Source of the DNA: Lewinellaceae bacterium
GTDB taxonomy: Bacteria > Bacteroidota > Bacteroidia > Chitinophagales > Saprospiraceae
Assembly (NCBI GenBank): GCA_020636315.1
Contig: JACJYA010000002.1
Coordinates: 124,001 to 188,000 of the forward strand
Direction of reading: 5' to 3'
DNA length: 64,000 bases
Both the position numbers and the translations under genes were made by a program. Below, one piece after another: positions 25,677 to 33,923 of the stretch. Numbering within the stretch: the stretch's first letter is position 1; each line of letters starts with the position of its first letter. The notes under the pieces are model-generated. The model was not told where the DNA came from. It saw only the letters and a program-made list of their open reading frames with translations, and made no database searches.

Positions 25677-27569
25677 TTAATCATTTTGGCTCCGCCCTGT
25701 ATTACGGGGCGTGAAATCAGACAAGAATAACTCAAACTGCTCCGCCAGTAATGCGAATACTTTGGGGCTCTCTTCGACAGCCGCCAACTGGTGATATTCA
25801 AAAAAATCGTAGGGGTCCGCAATGGCCTGCAGTTGCTGTTTTTGCCGGTCATTTTCGCCTTCTTCATATTGCCGGAAGGTTAGCGAGGTGTCCATGATAT
25901 CCATGCCGTTTTGATTGTCCAAAGCGGTAAAATGATCGTGATCCGCCTTCAGGTAATGGAAATGCCCGTCTTTTTCAAAACCGTACAGGTAAAGGTCAGG
26001 GGTTGGATTTTGCAGGAAAGTATTCACATCGATGATAAAAGGAGACAAATTCAAAAATTCGGACAGGTCTTCCTCCCGATAGGCAAGGATAACTGAATGA
26101 GAGTGGGCATAAGAATTCTTTAGGCGATAGCGCGGGTCTTCGTAAATAGCCAGGCTGCTGCCGGTTTGTCCGTTGAGTAAGCCGTGCTCCAGGTCGTATT
26201 GCTTGTTTTTAAAGCGGGGCTGTTGAACTTGTATCTCGCGGACAGTCAGCATGCTGTAATTCGACAAAAAGGCGGCTCTACGCAAAAGGAGGGCCAGGCG
26301 TTTTTCAGCCTCTTCACAATCTCCCTCCGTCGAAGGCACAGCCTCTGAGCTACGCAGGCCCTGAAAATAAGTATGGACGAGCTTAAGGGGAGAATCAGTT
26401 GTAGCGAAGCGCTCACAAAGGCTTTCCAACTCAGGAACAAAAAAAGGAAATTCCGCAGCCTTCATTCGACGATAGACTTCAAGCATTCCCTCCACATAAT
26501 CAAAATGGCGGCAGTTACCTTCGCCATTTACCCGCAATGTTCCAAGAAGGCCTTTGGTTTCCACTTCTGCTCCGGCGTGTATATTTTCCCAGAGGTCAGA
26601 TAAGAGGATAAAAAACAAAGTTTGCGTTACCCTAAGGTAAGTGCAAAGGAGTTGTTGCATACGCAATGGCCCGGCCTGCCGCCTCTGTCGAAGGAGTTGG
26701 ATCTGCGAGCCAACCACCCAGGGGAAGTTTTCGATCACCAGTTCCAGATACCGGCTGGAATCGAGCGGCACCTCTACCCCATCTTTCACCTGCACCATTT
26801 GCGTATAAATATCTTTATTGTACCGGCACATTTCAGACAGCACAGATGCGATATGCCGGTTCGCCTTGAAATTACCAATGTGCCGGACGATCTGGGTAGG
26901 GAGTGAAAACTCCCGGAAATAAGGCAGGCGCCAATTCAAATGTTCACTGCTCTTTCCCGATGAGGAGGCCTCTTCTCTAACATACAGCCCCCATTCCTCT
27001 GGCCCTCCTTTTGCAGTATTCTCCAGAGAAATACCTCTGTGTATAAAACAGGCAGGAGGCTTTTTCGCTTTCAAAGCCAATACGCCCTGGGCAAAATCAA
27101 AGGCGCGCTTTAGCGTCCTCCGGTTTACCAGCCCCTGATAAAACCCGAGGGCAAATTCCATAGCTCTTTTATCCGCTACTAATGCAGAAGTGCCGATCAC
27201 CGTATTTACTTTGGCATCAAACAGACGCCGGACATGGCCCACGGTAGCACATCCATTCAAAAAAACAAGTTCCAGCCTTGGGCAATCCCCCAGTAGCTGG
27301 GCCAAACCGGCCCCTTGCCCCCTGGTTTCTTCCAGCAGGATCTCCTCACCATTGGCGTGGCCTCCATAGTGAAAAATGATCAGGCGTTCGCTGTAGGCGC
27401 TCAAAATGCTCGATATGTCTTCATGGCTGGCCCCAAATAGCTTTTCAATCTTGATGAACCCTCTGTTCTCCAGTGGGACCAATATCCGGTTAATAGCCTC
27501 CATCTCTTGTTTTAGCTGAGGCAGGTCCCGGTTTGTGTCAGCATAGGCCAGAAGAATGCACGGAGCCAT
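25677..27569 (-). CDS. CHAT-domain caspase-like protease, first gene of the operon
   Basis: A 630-residue cytoplasmic protein. The first 170 residues form a CHAT (caspase HetF associated with TPRs) peptidase domain: the catalytic histidine is H71 in FHYGGHANGE, the catalytic cysteine C107 in FLNGCATVGH, and later SALVADKRAMEFALGFYQGL is typical of the family. Residues 200-630 are a large mostly helical region I cannot assign; it may be a sensor, a substrate-binding part or an adaptor to the NTPase. CHAT proteases serve as death or defence effectors, for example in Craspase and in STAND-linked conflict systems. Short spacing (5 bases) to the nSTAND1 gene supports a joint complex. Confidence 0.85.
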   Translation of the reverse strand: MAPCILLAYADTNRDLPQLKQEMEAINRILVPLENRGFIKIEKLFGASHEDISSILSAYSERLIIFHYGGHANGEEILLEETRGQGAGLAQLLGDCPRLELVFLNGCATVGHVRRLFDAKVNTVIGTSALVADKRAMEFALGFYQGLVNRRTLKRAFDFAQGVLALKAKKPPACFIHRGISLENTAKGGPEEWGLYVREEASSSGKSSEHLNWRLPYFREFSLPTQIVRHIGNFKANRHIASVLSEMCRYNKDIYTQMVQVKDGVEVPLDSSRYLELVIENFPWVVGSQIQLLRQRRQAGPLRMQQLLCTYLRVTQTLFFILLSDLWENIHAGAEVETKGLLGTLRVNGEGNCRHFDYVEGMLEVYRRMKAAEFPFFVPELESLCERFATTDSPLKLVHTYFQGLRSSEAVPSTEGDCEEAEKRLALLLRRAAFLSNYSMLTVREIQVQQPRFKNKQYDLEHGLLNGQTGSSLAIYEDPRYRLKNSYAHSHSVILAYREEDLSEFLNLSPFIIDVNTFLQNPTPDLYLYGFEKDGHFHYLKADHDHFTALDNQNGMDIMDTSLTFRQYEEGENDRQKQQLQAIADPYDFFEYHQLAAVEESPKVFALLAEQFELFLSDFTPRNTGRSQND

Positions 27570-28084
27570 AATATGAAGTGAGTTTATCAGGCTAATTGTT
27601 CATCTTACGGAAAAAAACGTCCTGAGTTGCTGCCCGAAATCAGATAGCATTCACTAATATAAAATATTTTCTGTTGAAAGCATTATGAACCTACTGGCCT
27701 CCTGGCTCCCATTTCCAAAGCTCCCTCGTCGAAAAGTTTTGCCACTCTTCCCCTGACTTCCGAACTTCAGGCCTATACCTTGCCAGAAAAACAAAACCAG
27801 GCCGGATGCTTCCCTGAACCTGATCAAAATAACCGATAGCATTGGAAAGTCTATTATGTCCGGCTATAATGCGTTCCTGGAAGAGCATAAGGATATTGTA
27901 ACCCGGTTGACGGGGGGTACAGGAGAATGAGCGCCCTTTTTCCACAATCTTTTCACATTTTTTTTGCCCTTTTCCACACCGGCGGAGAATAAAATAGACG
28001 AGCTTCAGCCGTCATTCTGGTAATTATCCCGTAGTTTTGTTAGCTTTAGAAAAGTGGGCGTTTTAACCATTCAAACCATCAACT
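27570..28084. other. Divergent gap between CHAT operon and dnaB, with a possible gene relic
   Basis: Apart from the dnaB promoter the gap holds a forward reading stretch ending at a TGA at 27928-27930 with peptide SGYNAFLEEHKDIVTRLTGG, open for about 57 codons but without a proper start; it may be a gene fragment or chance. An AT-rich block at 27640-27680 could hold the CHAT operon promoter on the minus strand, but no clean TAnnTTTG match was found. Confidence 0.35.
28032..28039 (+). promoter_or_regulatory. -7 element of the dnaB promoter
   Basis: TAGTTTTG matches the Bacteroidota TAnnTTTG -7 consensus and lies about 46 bases before the dnaB start, giving a short leader. No TTG lies at the -33 position. 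Confidence 0.5.
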
Positions 28085-30625
28085 ATGGCCGGCGAGAAAG
28101 ACCAGGAGAAGAAGCTGCCGAGCCTGCGCAGCCGCACAAAAAAACGGGGAGAGGACCTGTCGAACTACGTCTTCGGCAAGGTTCAGCCCCAGGCTATTCC
28201 ACTGGAAGAAGCCGTGCTGGGTGCGTTGATGCTGGATAAGGATGCCCTGTCCATCGTGCTTGACATCCTGCGCGCCGAGAGTTTTTACCTCGACGGCCAT
28301 CAGCTCATCTACAAGGCGATGCTGCGCCTCTTCGAAAAGTCGCAGCCCATCGACCTGCTTACCGTTACTGAGGAACTCAGGAAAACCGGCGAGCTGGAAG
28401 CCGCCGGCGGCCCCTACTACCTGGTGGAACTGTCCAACAAGGTAGCTTCTGCCGCCAACATCGAATACCACGCCCGCATCATCGCCCAGAAGTACGTGCA
28501 GCGTGAGCTGATCTCCGTTTCCACCAGGATCATACGCGACGCCTACGAAGACACCACCGACGTGTTCAACCTACTCGATGATGCGGAACAGGGCCTTTTC
28601 GCCATCGCCCAGCAGAACATGAGCCGCGGCTTCGAAAGCATGTCCTCCCTCGCAGCCAAGGCCCAGAAACAGCTGGAAGAGCTGAAAAAAAAGGAGGACG
28701 GCCTGACCGGCGTGCCTACCGGCTTTACCGAACTCGACCGGCTGACCTCGGGGCTGCAGCGGTCGGATCTGATTATTCTGGCTGCCAGGCCAGGTATGGG
28801 CAAGTGCCTGGGCAAAGGCACAAAAGTGTTAATGTTCGATGGTAGCCTGAAAAAAGTGGAGAATGTTAAGGTTGGTGACCTCCTGATGGGCGACGATTCC
28901 ACTCCCCGCCGGGTGCTTTCCCTGGCTAGGGGCCGTGAGCGTATGTATTGGATCCGCCAGAATAAGGGAAAAGACTACCGGGTCAATGAAAGCCATATTC
29001 TTTCTTTAAAGAAAAGCAGACAGGAAGGCGCCGGGGAAAGGGGAGAAATTCTGGATATATCTGTTGGGGATTACTTGTCCCGTTCCTCTAAATTCCAATC
29101 CGATTATAAAGGATATAAGGTGGCGGTAGATTTTCCTGAGCAAAAAGTAGCTCTTCCACCTTATTTCCTGGGCCTTTGGCTGGGCGACGGCTCCTCCGGC
29201 AAAAGTAATATCCGTACACAGGATGAAGAAGTGGTAGCATATCTTCAGGAACTGGCGGATAAACTTTATTTGACTTTAACGCCTTACAAGGCTAAGGGCA
29301 AATGTCCTGAATACAGGATATCCAATGAAGCAAAACGATGGGGTTATTCCCTACAGGGAGAACTCCGGGCAATGGGAGTGCTGGGCAATAAACACATCCC
29401 CAGGGAATATTTGATCAACTCTCGTAAAAATCGCCTTTTACTACTTGCCGGCCTCCTCGACAGCGATGGGCATTATCTGGAACAGTCTAACGGATATGAG
29501 ATTACACAGAAAGATGAGGCGCTCACTCGGCAGATTAAATTTCTTTGCGATTCACTGGGTTATCGGGTTTCTTTTAAAGCCAAACAGGCTTCTGTTGATG
29601 CTATAGGCTATGAATCCACAGTCTATCGGATTAGGATTTACGGCAATATTGATGAGATCCCTGTCCGAGTGGAACGCAAGCAGGCCAGGGAATGGCGAAG
29701 CCCTGTAAACTGGCAGGTTACCGGTATTCAGGTGGAGTATGATAAAGTGGACGATTATTACGGCTTTGAGATCGATGGCAACCGCCGCTTCCTACTGGAA
29801 GATATGACCGTCACTCACAATACCGCCCTTACCCTCTCCCTGGCCAAAAACGCCGCCGCTGAATTCGGCAAACCGGTAGCCATCTTCTCCCTGGAAATGT
29901 CGGCCCTGCAGCTTGCCCAGCGGGTGATCTCCATGGAAGCAGAGATCTCGGGTATGAAAATGCGCAACGGCCAGCTGGAGGAATACGAATGGGAGCAGCT
30001 CAACGCAGCCCTCGAGCGCATCAGCGAAGTGCCGCTCTTCATCGACGATACGCCCGGCATCAACATTTTCGAGCTGCGCGCCAAGGCCCGCCGCCTGAAA
30101 ATGCAACACGACATCGACCTCATCATCATCGACTACCTGCAGCTGATGAGTGGAGGGGGTGACAACCAGCGCGGCAACCGCGAACAGGAAGTCAGCGCCA
30201 TCTCCCGCGCCCTGAAGGGCCTGGCCAAAGAACTCAACGTACCGGTCATCGCCTTGTCGCAGCTCAGCCGCGCTGTGGAAGTGCGGGGAGGGACCAAGCG
30301 GCCGCAGCTGTCGGACCTGAGGGAAAGCGGAAGTATTGAGCAAGACGCTGATATTGTTGCATTTATATATAGACCGGAATATTATGACATCCTCGAAGAC
30401 GAGGAAGGCCAGTCTCTGAAAGGCGTCGCCGAGGTCATCGTGGCCAAGCACCGCCACGGGGCGCTGAAGACCATCAAGCTGCGGTTCACCGATGAATTCG
30501 CCCGCTTCTCCGACCTCGACGACCCGGATTTCGGGGCCCTGCCGGAGGATACTTTCGAAAACCCGCAATCGAATATCATCACCCGCCCCTCCAAAATGAA
30601 CGATGACGAGGATATTCCGTTTTAA
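28085..30625 (+). CDS. dnaB: Replicative DNA helicase DnaB with an intein in the P-loop
   Basis: The 846-residue precursor is DnaB interrupted by a 339-residue intein. Extein part 1 (residues 1-240) has the N-terminal DnaB domain (PQAIPLEEAVLGALMLDKDA region) and ends in the Walker A stretch ARPGMGK. Extein part 2 (580-846) resumes with TALTLSLAKNAA and has Walker B IIIDYLQLM, the LSQLSRAVE motif and DLRESGSIEQDAD. Splicing would restore GMGK-T and a helicase of 507 residues, the normal length. Without splicing the ATP site is broken, so intein activity is essential for the cell. The gene lies alone, diverging from the CHAT operon; rluB follows after a repeat. Confidence 0.95.
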   Translation: MAGEKDQEKKLPSLRSRTKKRGEDLSNYVFGKVQPQAIPLEEAVLGALMLDKDALSIVLDILRAESFYLDGHQLIYKAMLRLFEKSQPIDLLTVTEELRKTGELEAAGGPYYLVELSNKVASAANIEYHARIIAQKYVQRELISVSTRIIRDAYEDTTDVFNLLDDAEQGLFAIAQQNMSRGFESMSSLAAKAQKQLEELKKKEDGLTGVPTGFTELDRLTSGLQRSDLIILAARPGMGKCLGKGTKVLMFDGSLKKVENVKVGDLLMGDDSTPRRVLSLARGRERMYWIRQNKGKDYRVNESHILSLKKSRQEGAGERGEILDISVGDYLSRSSKFQSDYKGYKVAVDFPEQKVALPPYFLGLWLGDGSSGKSNIRTQDEEVVAYLQELADKLYLTLTPYKAKGKCPEYRISNEAKRWGYSLQGELRAMGVLGNKHIPREYLINSRKNRLLLLAGLLDSDGHYLEQSNGYEITQKDEALTRQIKFLCDSLGYRVSFKAKQASVDAIGYESTVYRIRIYGNIDEIPVRVERKQAREWRSPVNWQVTGIQVEYDKVDDYYGFEIDGNRRFLLEDMTVTHNTALTLSLAKNAAAEFGKPVAIFSLEMSALQLAQRVISMEAEISGMKMRNGQLEEYEWEQLNAALERISEVPLFIDDTPGINIFELRAKARRLKMQHDIDLIIIDYLQLMSGGGDNQRGNREQEVSAISRALKGLAKELNVPVIALSQLSRAVEVRGGTKRPQLSDLRESGSIEQDADIVAFIYRPEYYDILEDEEGQSLKGVAEVIVAKHRHGALKTIKLRFTDEFARFSDLDDPDFGALPEDTFENPQSNIITRPSKMNDDEDIPF
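28805..29821 (+). mobile_element. Intein with LAGLIDADG homing endonuclease inside dnaB
   Basis: Residues 241-579 of the DnaB precursor. It starts with Cys (CLGKGTKVLMFDG, block A), contains a block B-like VNESHILSL, two LAGLIDADG motifs (FLGLWLGDGSS and LLAGLLDSDGHY), and ends with FLLEDMTVTHN before a Thr +1 residue (blocks F/G with the His-Asn pair). All residues for splicing and for the endonuclease appear intact. Its DNA is visibly more AT-rich than the flanking exteins, consistent with horizontal acquisition. Insertion exactly within the Walker A motif is a known DnaB intein position. Confidence 0.93.
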
Positions 30626-30627
30626 GC

Positions 30628-30728
30628 CTCCCCCCCACCCCCTCCAAAGGAGGGGGAGTAGAGCTCACTGCGGGCTGCAAACGCTGAGCCAACTCCCTCC
30701 ACTTTGGGGAGGGTCGGGGTGGGGCTAA
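30628..30728. repeat. CCCTCC/GGAGGG inverted repeat element
   Basis: CCCCCTCCAAAGGAGGGGG forms a tight hairpin at about 30637-30657, and a second arm TCCCTCCACTTTGGGGAGGG lies at about 30692-30711 and ends in GTCGGGGTGGGGC. Similar CTCCCCAAAGGGGAG sequence appears near 49895. I regard it as a dispersed intergenic repeat rather than a terminator because no T-run follows. Confidence 0.5.
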
Positions 30729-30744
30729 TAATCCACAACACATT

Positions 30745-31584
30745 ATGCCGAAACCACCCGGAAAAAATAATAGATACCGTAAAGGAAGCCCGAAAAGCCG
30801 GCCTGGCAAAAAGCGCATTCCCAGGCCCAAAGATAGAGAAGCCCGGCCTCTGCCCAACGAGCAGGAAGTGGAGGGCATGCGCCTTAATAAGTACGTCGCC
30901 CACTGCGGCATTTGCTCGCGCCGGCAGGCGGCCGAATATGTGAAGCAGGGAGAGGTGAGCGTCAACGGAGAAAAAATTACCGAACCGGGGTACCAGGTAA
31001 AGGAAGGAGACCAGGTTGCCTTCAGGGGCAAACCCATCCGCCCGGAAAAAAAGCTGGTCTATATTTTGCTTAACAAACCGAAAGACTACATCACCACCGT
31101 AAAAGATGACCGGGGGCGGCGCACCGTCCTGGACCTTCTGGGCGGACGGATTGAAGAGCGCATCTTCCCGGTAGGGCGGCTCGACCGGGCCACTACCGGC
31201 CTGCTGCTGCTGACCAACGATGGCGAGCTGGCCGAAAAACTGGCCCACCCCAGCAATAAGGTGAATAAACTTTACCACGTGGTGCTCGACACTCCCCTTT
31301 CCACCGCCGACCTGGAAAAGATTCGCAACGGCCTGAAACTGGAGGACGGTAAAGCCACGGTTGATGCCGTTGATTATGTTCAGGGAAAAAAGAAAAATGA
31401 AATAGGCATCGAGCTGCACATCGGCCGCAACCGGATCGTCCGGCGCATCTTCGAACACCTGGGATACAAGGTCGTCCGCCTAGACCGGGTTTATTATGCC
31501 GGGCTGACCAAAAAAGACCTCCCGCGGGGCCGCTGGCGCCACCTGGAAGAAAAAGAGGTCATCATGCTGAAGCACTTCACTTAG
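30745..31584 (+). CDS. rluB: 23S rRNA pseudouridine synthase, RluB/RsuA family
   Basis: A 279-residue protein. A basic N-terminal extension of about 45 residues, usual in this phylum, leads to an S4 RNA-binding domain (MRLNKYVAHCGICSRRQAAEY) and a pseudouridine synthase domain with the catalytic Asp in VGRLDRATTGLL. Motif GRNRIVRRIFEHLGYKVVRL is typical of the RluB/RluE/RsuA group. It modifies U2605 or an equivalent residue of 23S rRNA. The exact family member (RluB rather than RsuA or RluE) is inferred from length and from its common presence in Bacteroidota. Confidence 0.88.
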   Translation: MPKPPGKNNRYRKGSPKSRPGKKRIPRPKDREARPLPNEQEVEGMRLNKYVAHCGICSRRQAAEYVKQGEVSVNGEKITEPGYQVKEGDQVAFRGKPIRPEKKLVYILLNKPKDYITTVKDDRGRRTVLDLLGGRIEERIFPVGRLDRATTGLLLLTNDGELAEKLAHPSNKVNKLYHVVLDTPLSTADLEKIRNGLKLEDGKATVDAVDYVQGKKKNEIGIELHIGRNRIVRRIFEHLGYKVVRLDRVYYAGLTKKDLPRGRWRHLEEKEVIMLKHFT

Positions 31585-31790
31585 TTCCTCTTCTTCCTTG
31601 GCTTCTTGTTGAACTTTTTGGGAAACAGGCTGGTTTTGCCGCCGGAGGTAGGCAATTCGCCCTTCCGGTTGGGTTTGACATGAGCCGCTTCATTGGCCGG
31701 GCACCCCACCTTGCGGTTGCAGGAACTGCCGGCCAGCCCCAGACAGGTAACGGCAACACAAAACACAACTATAGTCCAGTATTTACGCAT
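31581..31790 (-). CDS. Small lipoprotein-like secreted protein
   Basis: With the start at 31790 (MRKYWTIVVFCVAVTCLGLAG) the product has 69 residues. A hydrophobic signal segment ends in LAGSSC, a reasonable lipobox, followed by a short basic tail (CPANEAAHVKPNRKGE ... KKFNKKPRKKRN). Tails of this kind recur in small Bacteroidota proteins, but no function is known to me. The in-frame extension to 31853 lacks signal-peptide character. Its stop overlaps the rluB stop region (convergent, 4 bases shared). Confidence 0.55.
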   Translation of the reverse strand: MRKYWTIVVFCVAVTCLGLAGSSCNRKVGCPANEAAHVKPNRKGELPTSGGKTSLFPKKFNKKPRKKRN

Positions 31791-31911
31791 GTTTGCACAA
31801 TTTTTATTGGCGTTTGAGCAAATCGGGCACCGGGATGGCCCCAAAGATACCAAAACGATCCAGAACCCTTGAAAATTCTGGCTTTTGGGCTTTTTTTTTG
31901 ATTGGAAAAAC

Positions 31912-31942
31912 TTGGTTTAATAAAACTAAGCGTCTAAATTTG
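31912..31942 (+). promoter_or_regulatory. Promoter of the HU gene
   Basis: TTG at 31912-31914, a 20-base spacer and TAAATTTG at 31935-31942 match the Bacteroidota primary sigma promoter (TTG-N19/20-TAnnTTTG). The leader would be about 27 bases. One of the two best promoters in the window. Confidence 0.75.
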
Positions 31943-31973
31943 CGGCACATTTAACTCATTAAAACCTTTAGAA

Positions 31974-32246
31974 ATGAATAAGGGAGATCTTATTAACAAG
32001 ATTGCTGAGAGCGCCAACCTTTCCAAAGCTCAGGCAACAGACGCATTGAATGCAGTGCTGGATGGTATTTCCGACGCCCTGAAAGATGGTGACAAAGTGA
32101 CCCTCATAGGTTTCGGCACTTTCTCCGTTTCTCGTCGTGATGCCCGCACTGGCCGTAACCCACAAACCGGTGAAACGATCAAGATCGCAGCTAAGAACGT
32201 TGTGAAGTTCAAGCCCGGTAAAGAAATTTCTGACGCTGTTAACTAA
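31974..32246 (+). CDS. hup: HU-family DNA-binding protein
   Basis: A 90-residue protein that matches the HU/IHF family over its full length: MNKGDLINKIAESANLSKAQ dimerisation helices, the GFGTFSVSRRDARTGRNPQTGE beta-arm (as a motif region at about 46-67) and the closing VVKFKPGKEISDAVN. It binds and bends DNA without sequence specificity and compacts the nucleoid. It has its own strong promoter and terminator, so it is monocistronic. Confidence 0.96.
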   Translation: MNKGDLINKIAESANLSKAQATDALNAVLDGISDALKDGDKVTLIGFGTFSVSRRDARTGRNPQTGETIKIAAKNVVKFKPGKEISDAVN

Positions 32247-32272
32247 ACAGCTAATATAAAAATCCTAAAGGG

Positions 32273-32310
32273 AAGGGCAATCTGAATTCGTTTTCAGATT
32301 GCCCTTTTTC
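32273..32310 (+). terminator. Intrinsic terminator of hup
   Basis: AAGGGCAATCTGAA (32273-32286) pairs with TTCAGATTGCCCTT (32293-32306), 14 pairs, followed by a T-run. Confidence 0.9.
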
Positions 32311-32413
32311 TTGGCTTCGGCCTTCTCTCTGTGAACCCCGCACCTGAAATCCACGTATAGCAATAACACAGTATTTTAGTTTTTTTACTTGCACAAAAGC
32401 AAAACGGCTGATT

Positions 32414-33553
32414 ATGAAATTTGGCACCAAAGTGATCCATGCAGGAATAAACCCAGATCCAGGCACCGGCGCGGTTATGACGCCCATTTTCCAGACTTCC
32501 ACTTATGCCCAGGACGCCCCCGGCCAACACAAGGGCTATGAATATGCCCGTACGCAGAACCCCACCCGGTCCGTCCTGGAACAAAACCTGGCCGCCCTGG
32601 AGGAAGGCCGCTTCGGCATTTGCTTCAGCAGCGGCATGGCTGCGATGGATTCCGTTATGAAACTCCTCAGCCCCGGAGACGAAATCATTTCGACCAATGA
32701 CCTCTACGGCGGCTCCTACCGGCTGATAACCAAGGTTTATGGGAAGTTCGGCATAAAAGCTCATTTCGTAAACATGAGCGATACAGCAGAAGTCAAAGCC
32801 CGTATCAACGACAAGACCAGGCTGTTCTGGATCGAGACGCCCACCAATCCGATGCTGAACATCATCGATATTGAAAAAACCTGCGCACTGGCGCGGGAGC
32901 ACGGCATTCTCAGCTGTGTTGATAATACCTTCGCCTCGCCCTATCTGCAGGCCCCGCTCACCCTGGGCGCCGATATGGTGCTGCATTCGGCCACCAAATA
33001 CCTTGGGGGGCACTCCGATGTGGTGCACGGGGCCATCGTCGTCAGGGATGAAAAACTGGCGGAACAACTCTACTTCATTCAGAATGCCGCCGGTGCAGTG
33101 CCGGGCCCGCAGGATTGCTTTCTGGTGCTCCGCGGCATCAAAACCCTCCACCTGCGCGTTGAACGCGCCTGCCAGAATGCAGAGCGGATCGCCCACTTCC
33201 TGAACGGGCACCCAAAAGTTTCCAAAGTTTATTGGCCCGGCTTTCCCAGCCACCCCGGCCATGAGACGGCAAAAAAGCAAATGCGCCACTTTGGCGCCAT
33301 GGTTTCCTTCGTCCTGAAGGAAGACCAATACGCCGCTGCCGAGAAGGTGCTCAGCAATACCCACCTCTTTACGCTCGCCGAATCTCTGGGCGGAGTAGAA
33401 TCGCTCATCGGCCATCCGGCCTCTATGACCCACGCTTCCATTCCCCGGGAAGAACGGCTGAAAGTTGGCCTGACCGATTCGCTCATCAGGCTTAGCATAG
33501 GGGTGGAGGATGTTGAAGACCTCATCGAAGATCTCGAAAATGCATTGAAATAA
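32414..33553 (+). CDS. Cystathionine gamma-synthase/lyase family PLP enzyme
   Basis: A 379-residue enzyme of the Cys/Met metabolism PLP family. Typical runs are TPIFQTSTYAQ, YEYARTQNPTR, FSSGMAAMDSVM, the strand ending VDNTFASPYLQ and the PLP lysine in HSATKYLGGHSD. The closing ESLIGHPASMTHASIP and LIRLSIGVEDVEDLI are also family-typical. It may act as cystathionine gamma-synthase (MetB) or gamma-lyase (MccB); these cannot be separated by eye, so no symbol is given. It stands alone, without other sulfur genes nearby. Confidence 0.92.
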   Translation: MKFGTKVIHAGINPDPGTGAVMTPIFQTSTYAQDAPGQHKGYEYARTQNPTRSVLEQNLAALEEGRFGICFSSGMAAMDSVMKLLSPGDEIISTNDLYGGSYRLITKVYGKFGIKAHFVNMSDTAEVKARINDKTRLFWIETPTNPMLNIIDIEKTCALAREHGILSCVDNTFASPYLQAPLTLGADMVLHSATKYLGGHSDVVHGAIVVRDEKLAEQLYFIQNAAGAVPGPQDCFLVLRGIKTLHLRVERACQNAERIAHFLNGHPKVSKVYWPGFPSHPGHETAKKQMRHFGAMVSFVLKEDQYAAAEKVLSNTHLFTLAESLGGVESLIGHPASMTHASIPREERLKVGLTDSLIRLSIGVEDVEDLIEDLENALK

Positions 33554-33689
33554 CGCCCCTACTTTTTTCTTTTATAAAAGAAAATCCTAGCTTAGAACTT
33601 GAGTTTTTTCTGGAAATAACCTGAGCAAAGATCCAAGGGTTGCAGGAGCCGTTTTTGAACACAAAAATCTATCTTTTCAAAGGCAAGGT

Positions 33690-33914
33690 ATGAGAACGAT
33701 CTTTAATATTGGCTTGCTGTTGCTTCTGCTGTTTGTTTTTTTCCGGCTAACCCACATCAGAAAGGAAAAATTGCAACTAAAAACAGCATTGGAAAAAGAA
33801 TTTAGTGAAAACAAGGCCAGGCATTACCGGTATCTGACCATCTTCCAGCTGATCATGCATGGTTTATGGATAATCATCGGCCTGTATTTCATCTATTACT
33901 TTTTTCTGAGATAA
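33690..33914 (+). CDS. Small two-helix membrane protein
   Basis: A 74-residue protein with a hydrophobic N-terminal segment (about 5-20, IGLLLLLLFVFFRL), a charged middle part (HIRKEKLQLKTALEKEFSENKA) and a second hydrophobic segment (about 54-72). It ends 9 bases before the DUF2071 gene, so the two are probably co-transcribed. No known family is recognised. Confidence 0.55.
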   Translation: MRTIFNIGLLLLLLFVFFRLTHIRKEKLQLKTALEKEFSENKARHYRYLTIFQLIMHGLWIIIGLYFIYYFFLR

Positions 33915-33923
33915 CCGTGCATT

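Noticed and set aside
27691..27945. Minus-strand frame of 84 codons between the CHAT operon and dnaB
   Set aside because: No known motif, start context or hydrophobicity pattern; the opposite strand has an equally open stretch, so at most a relic.
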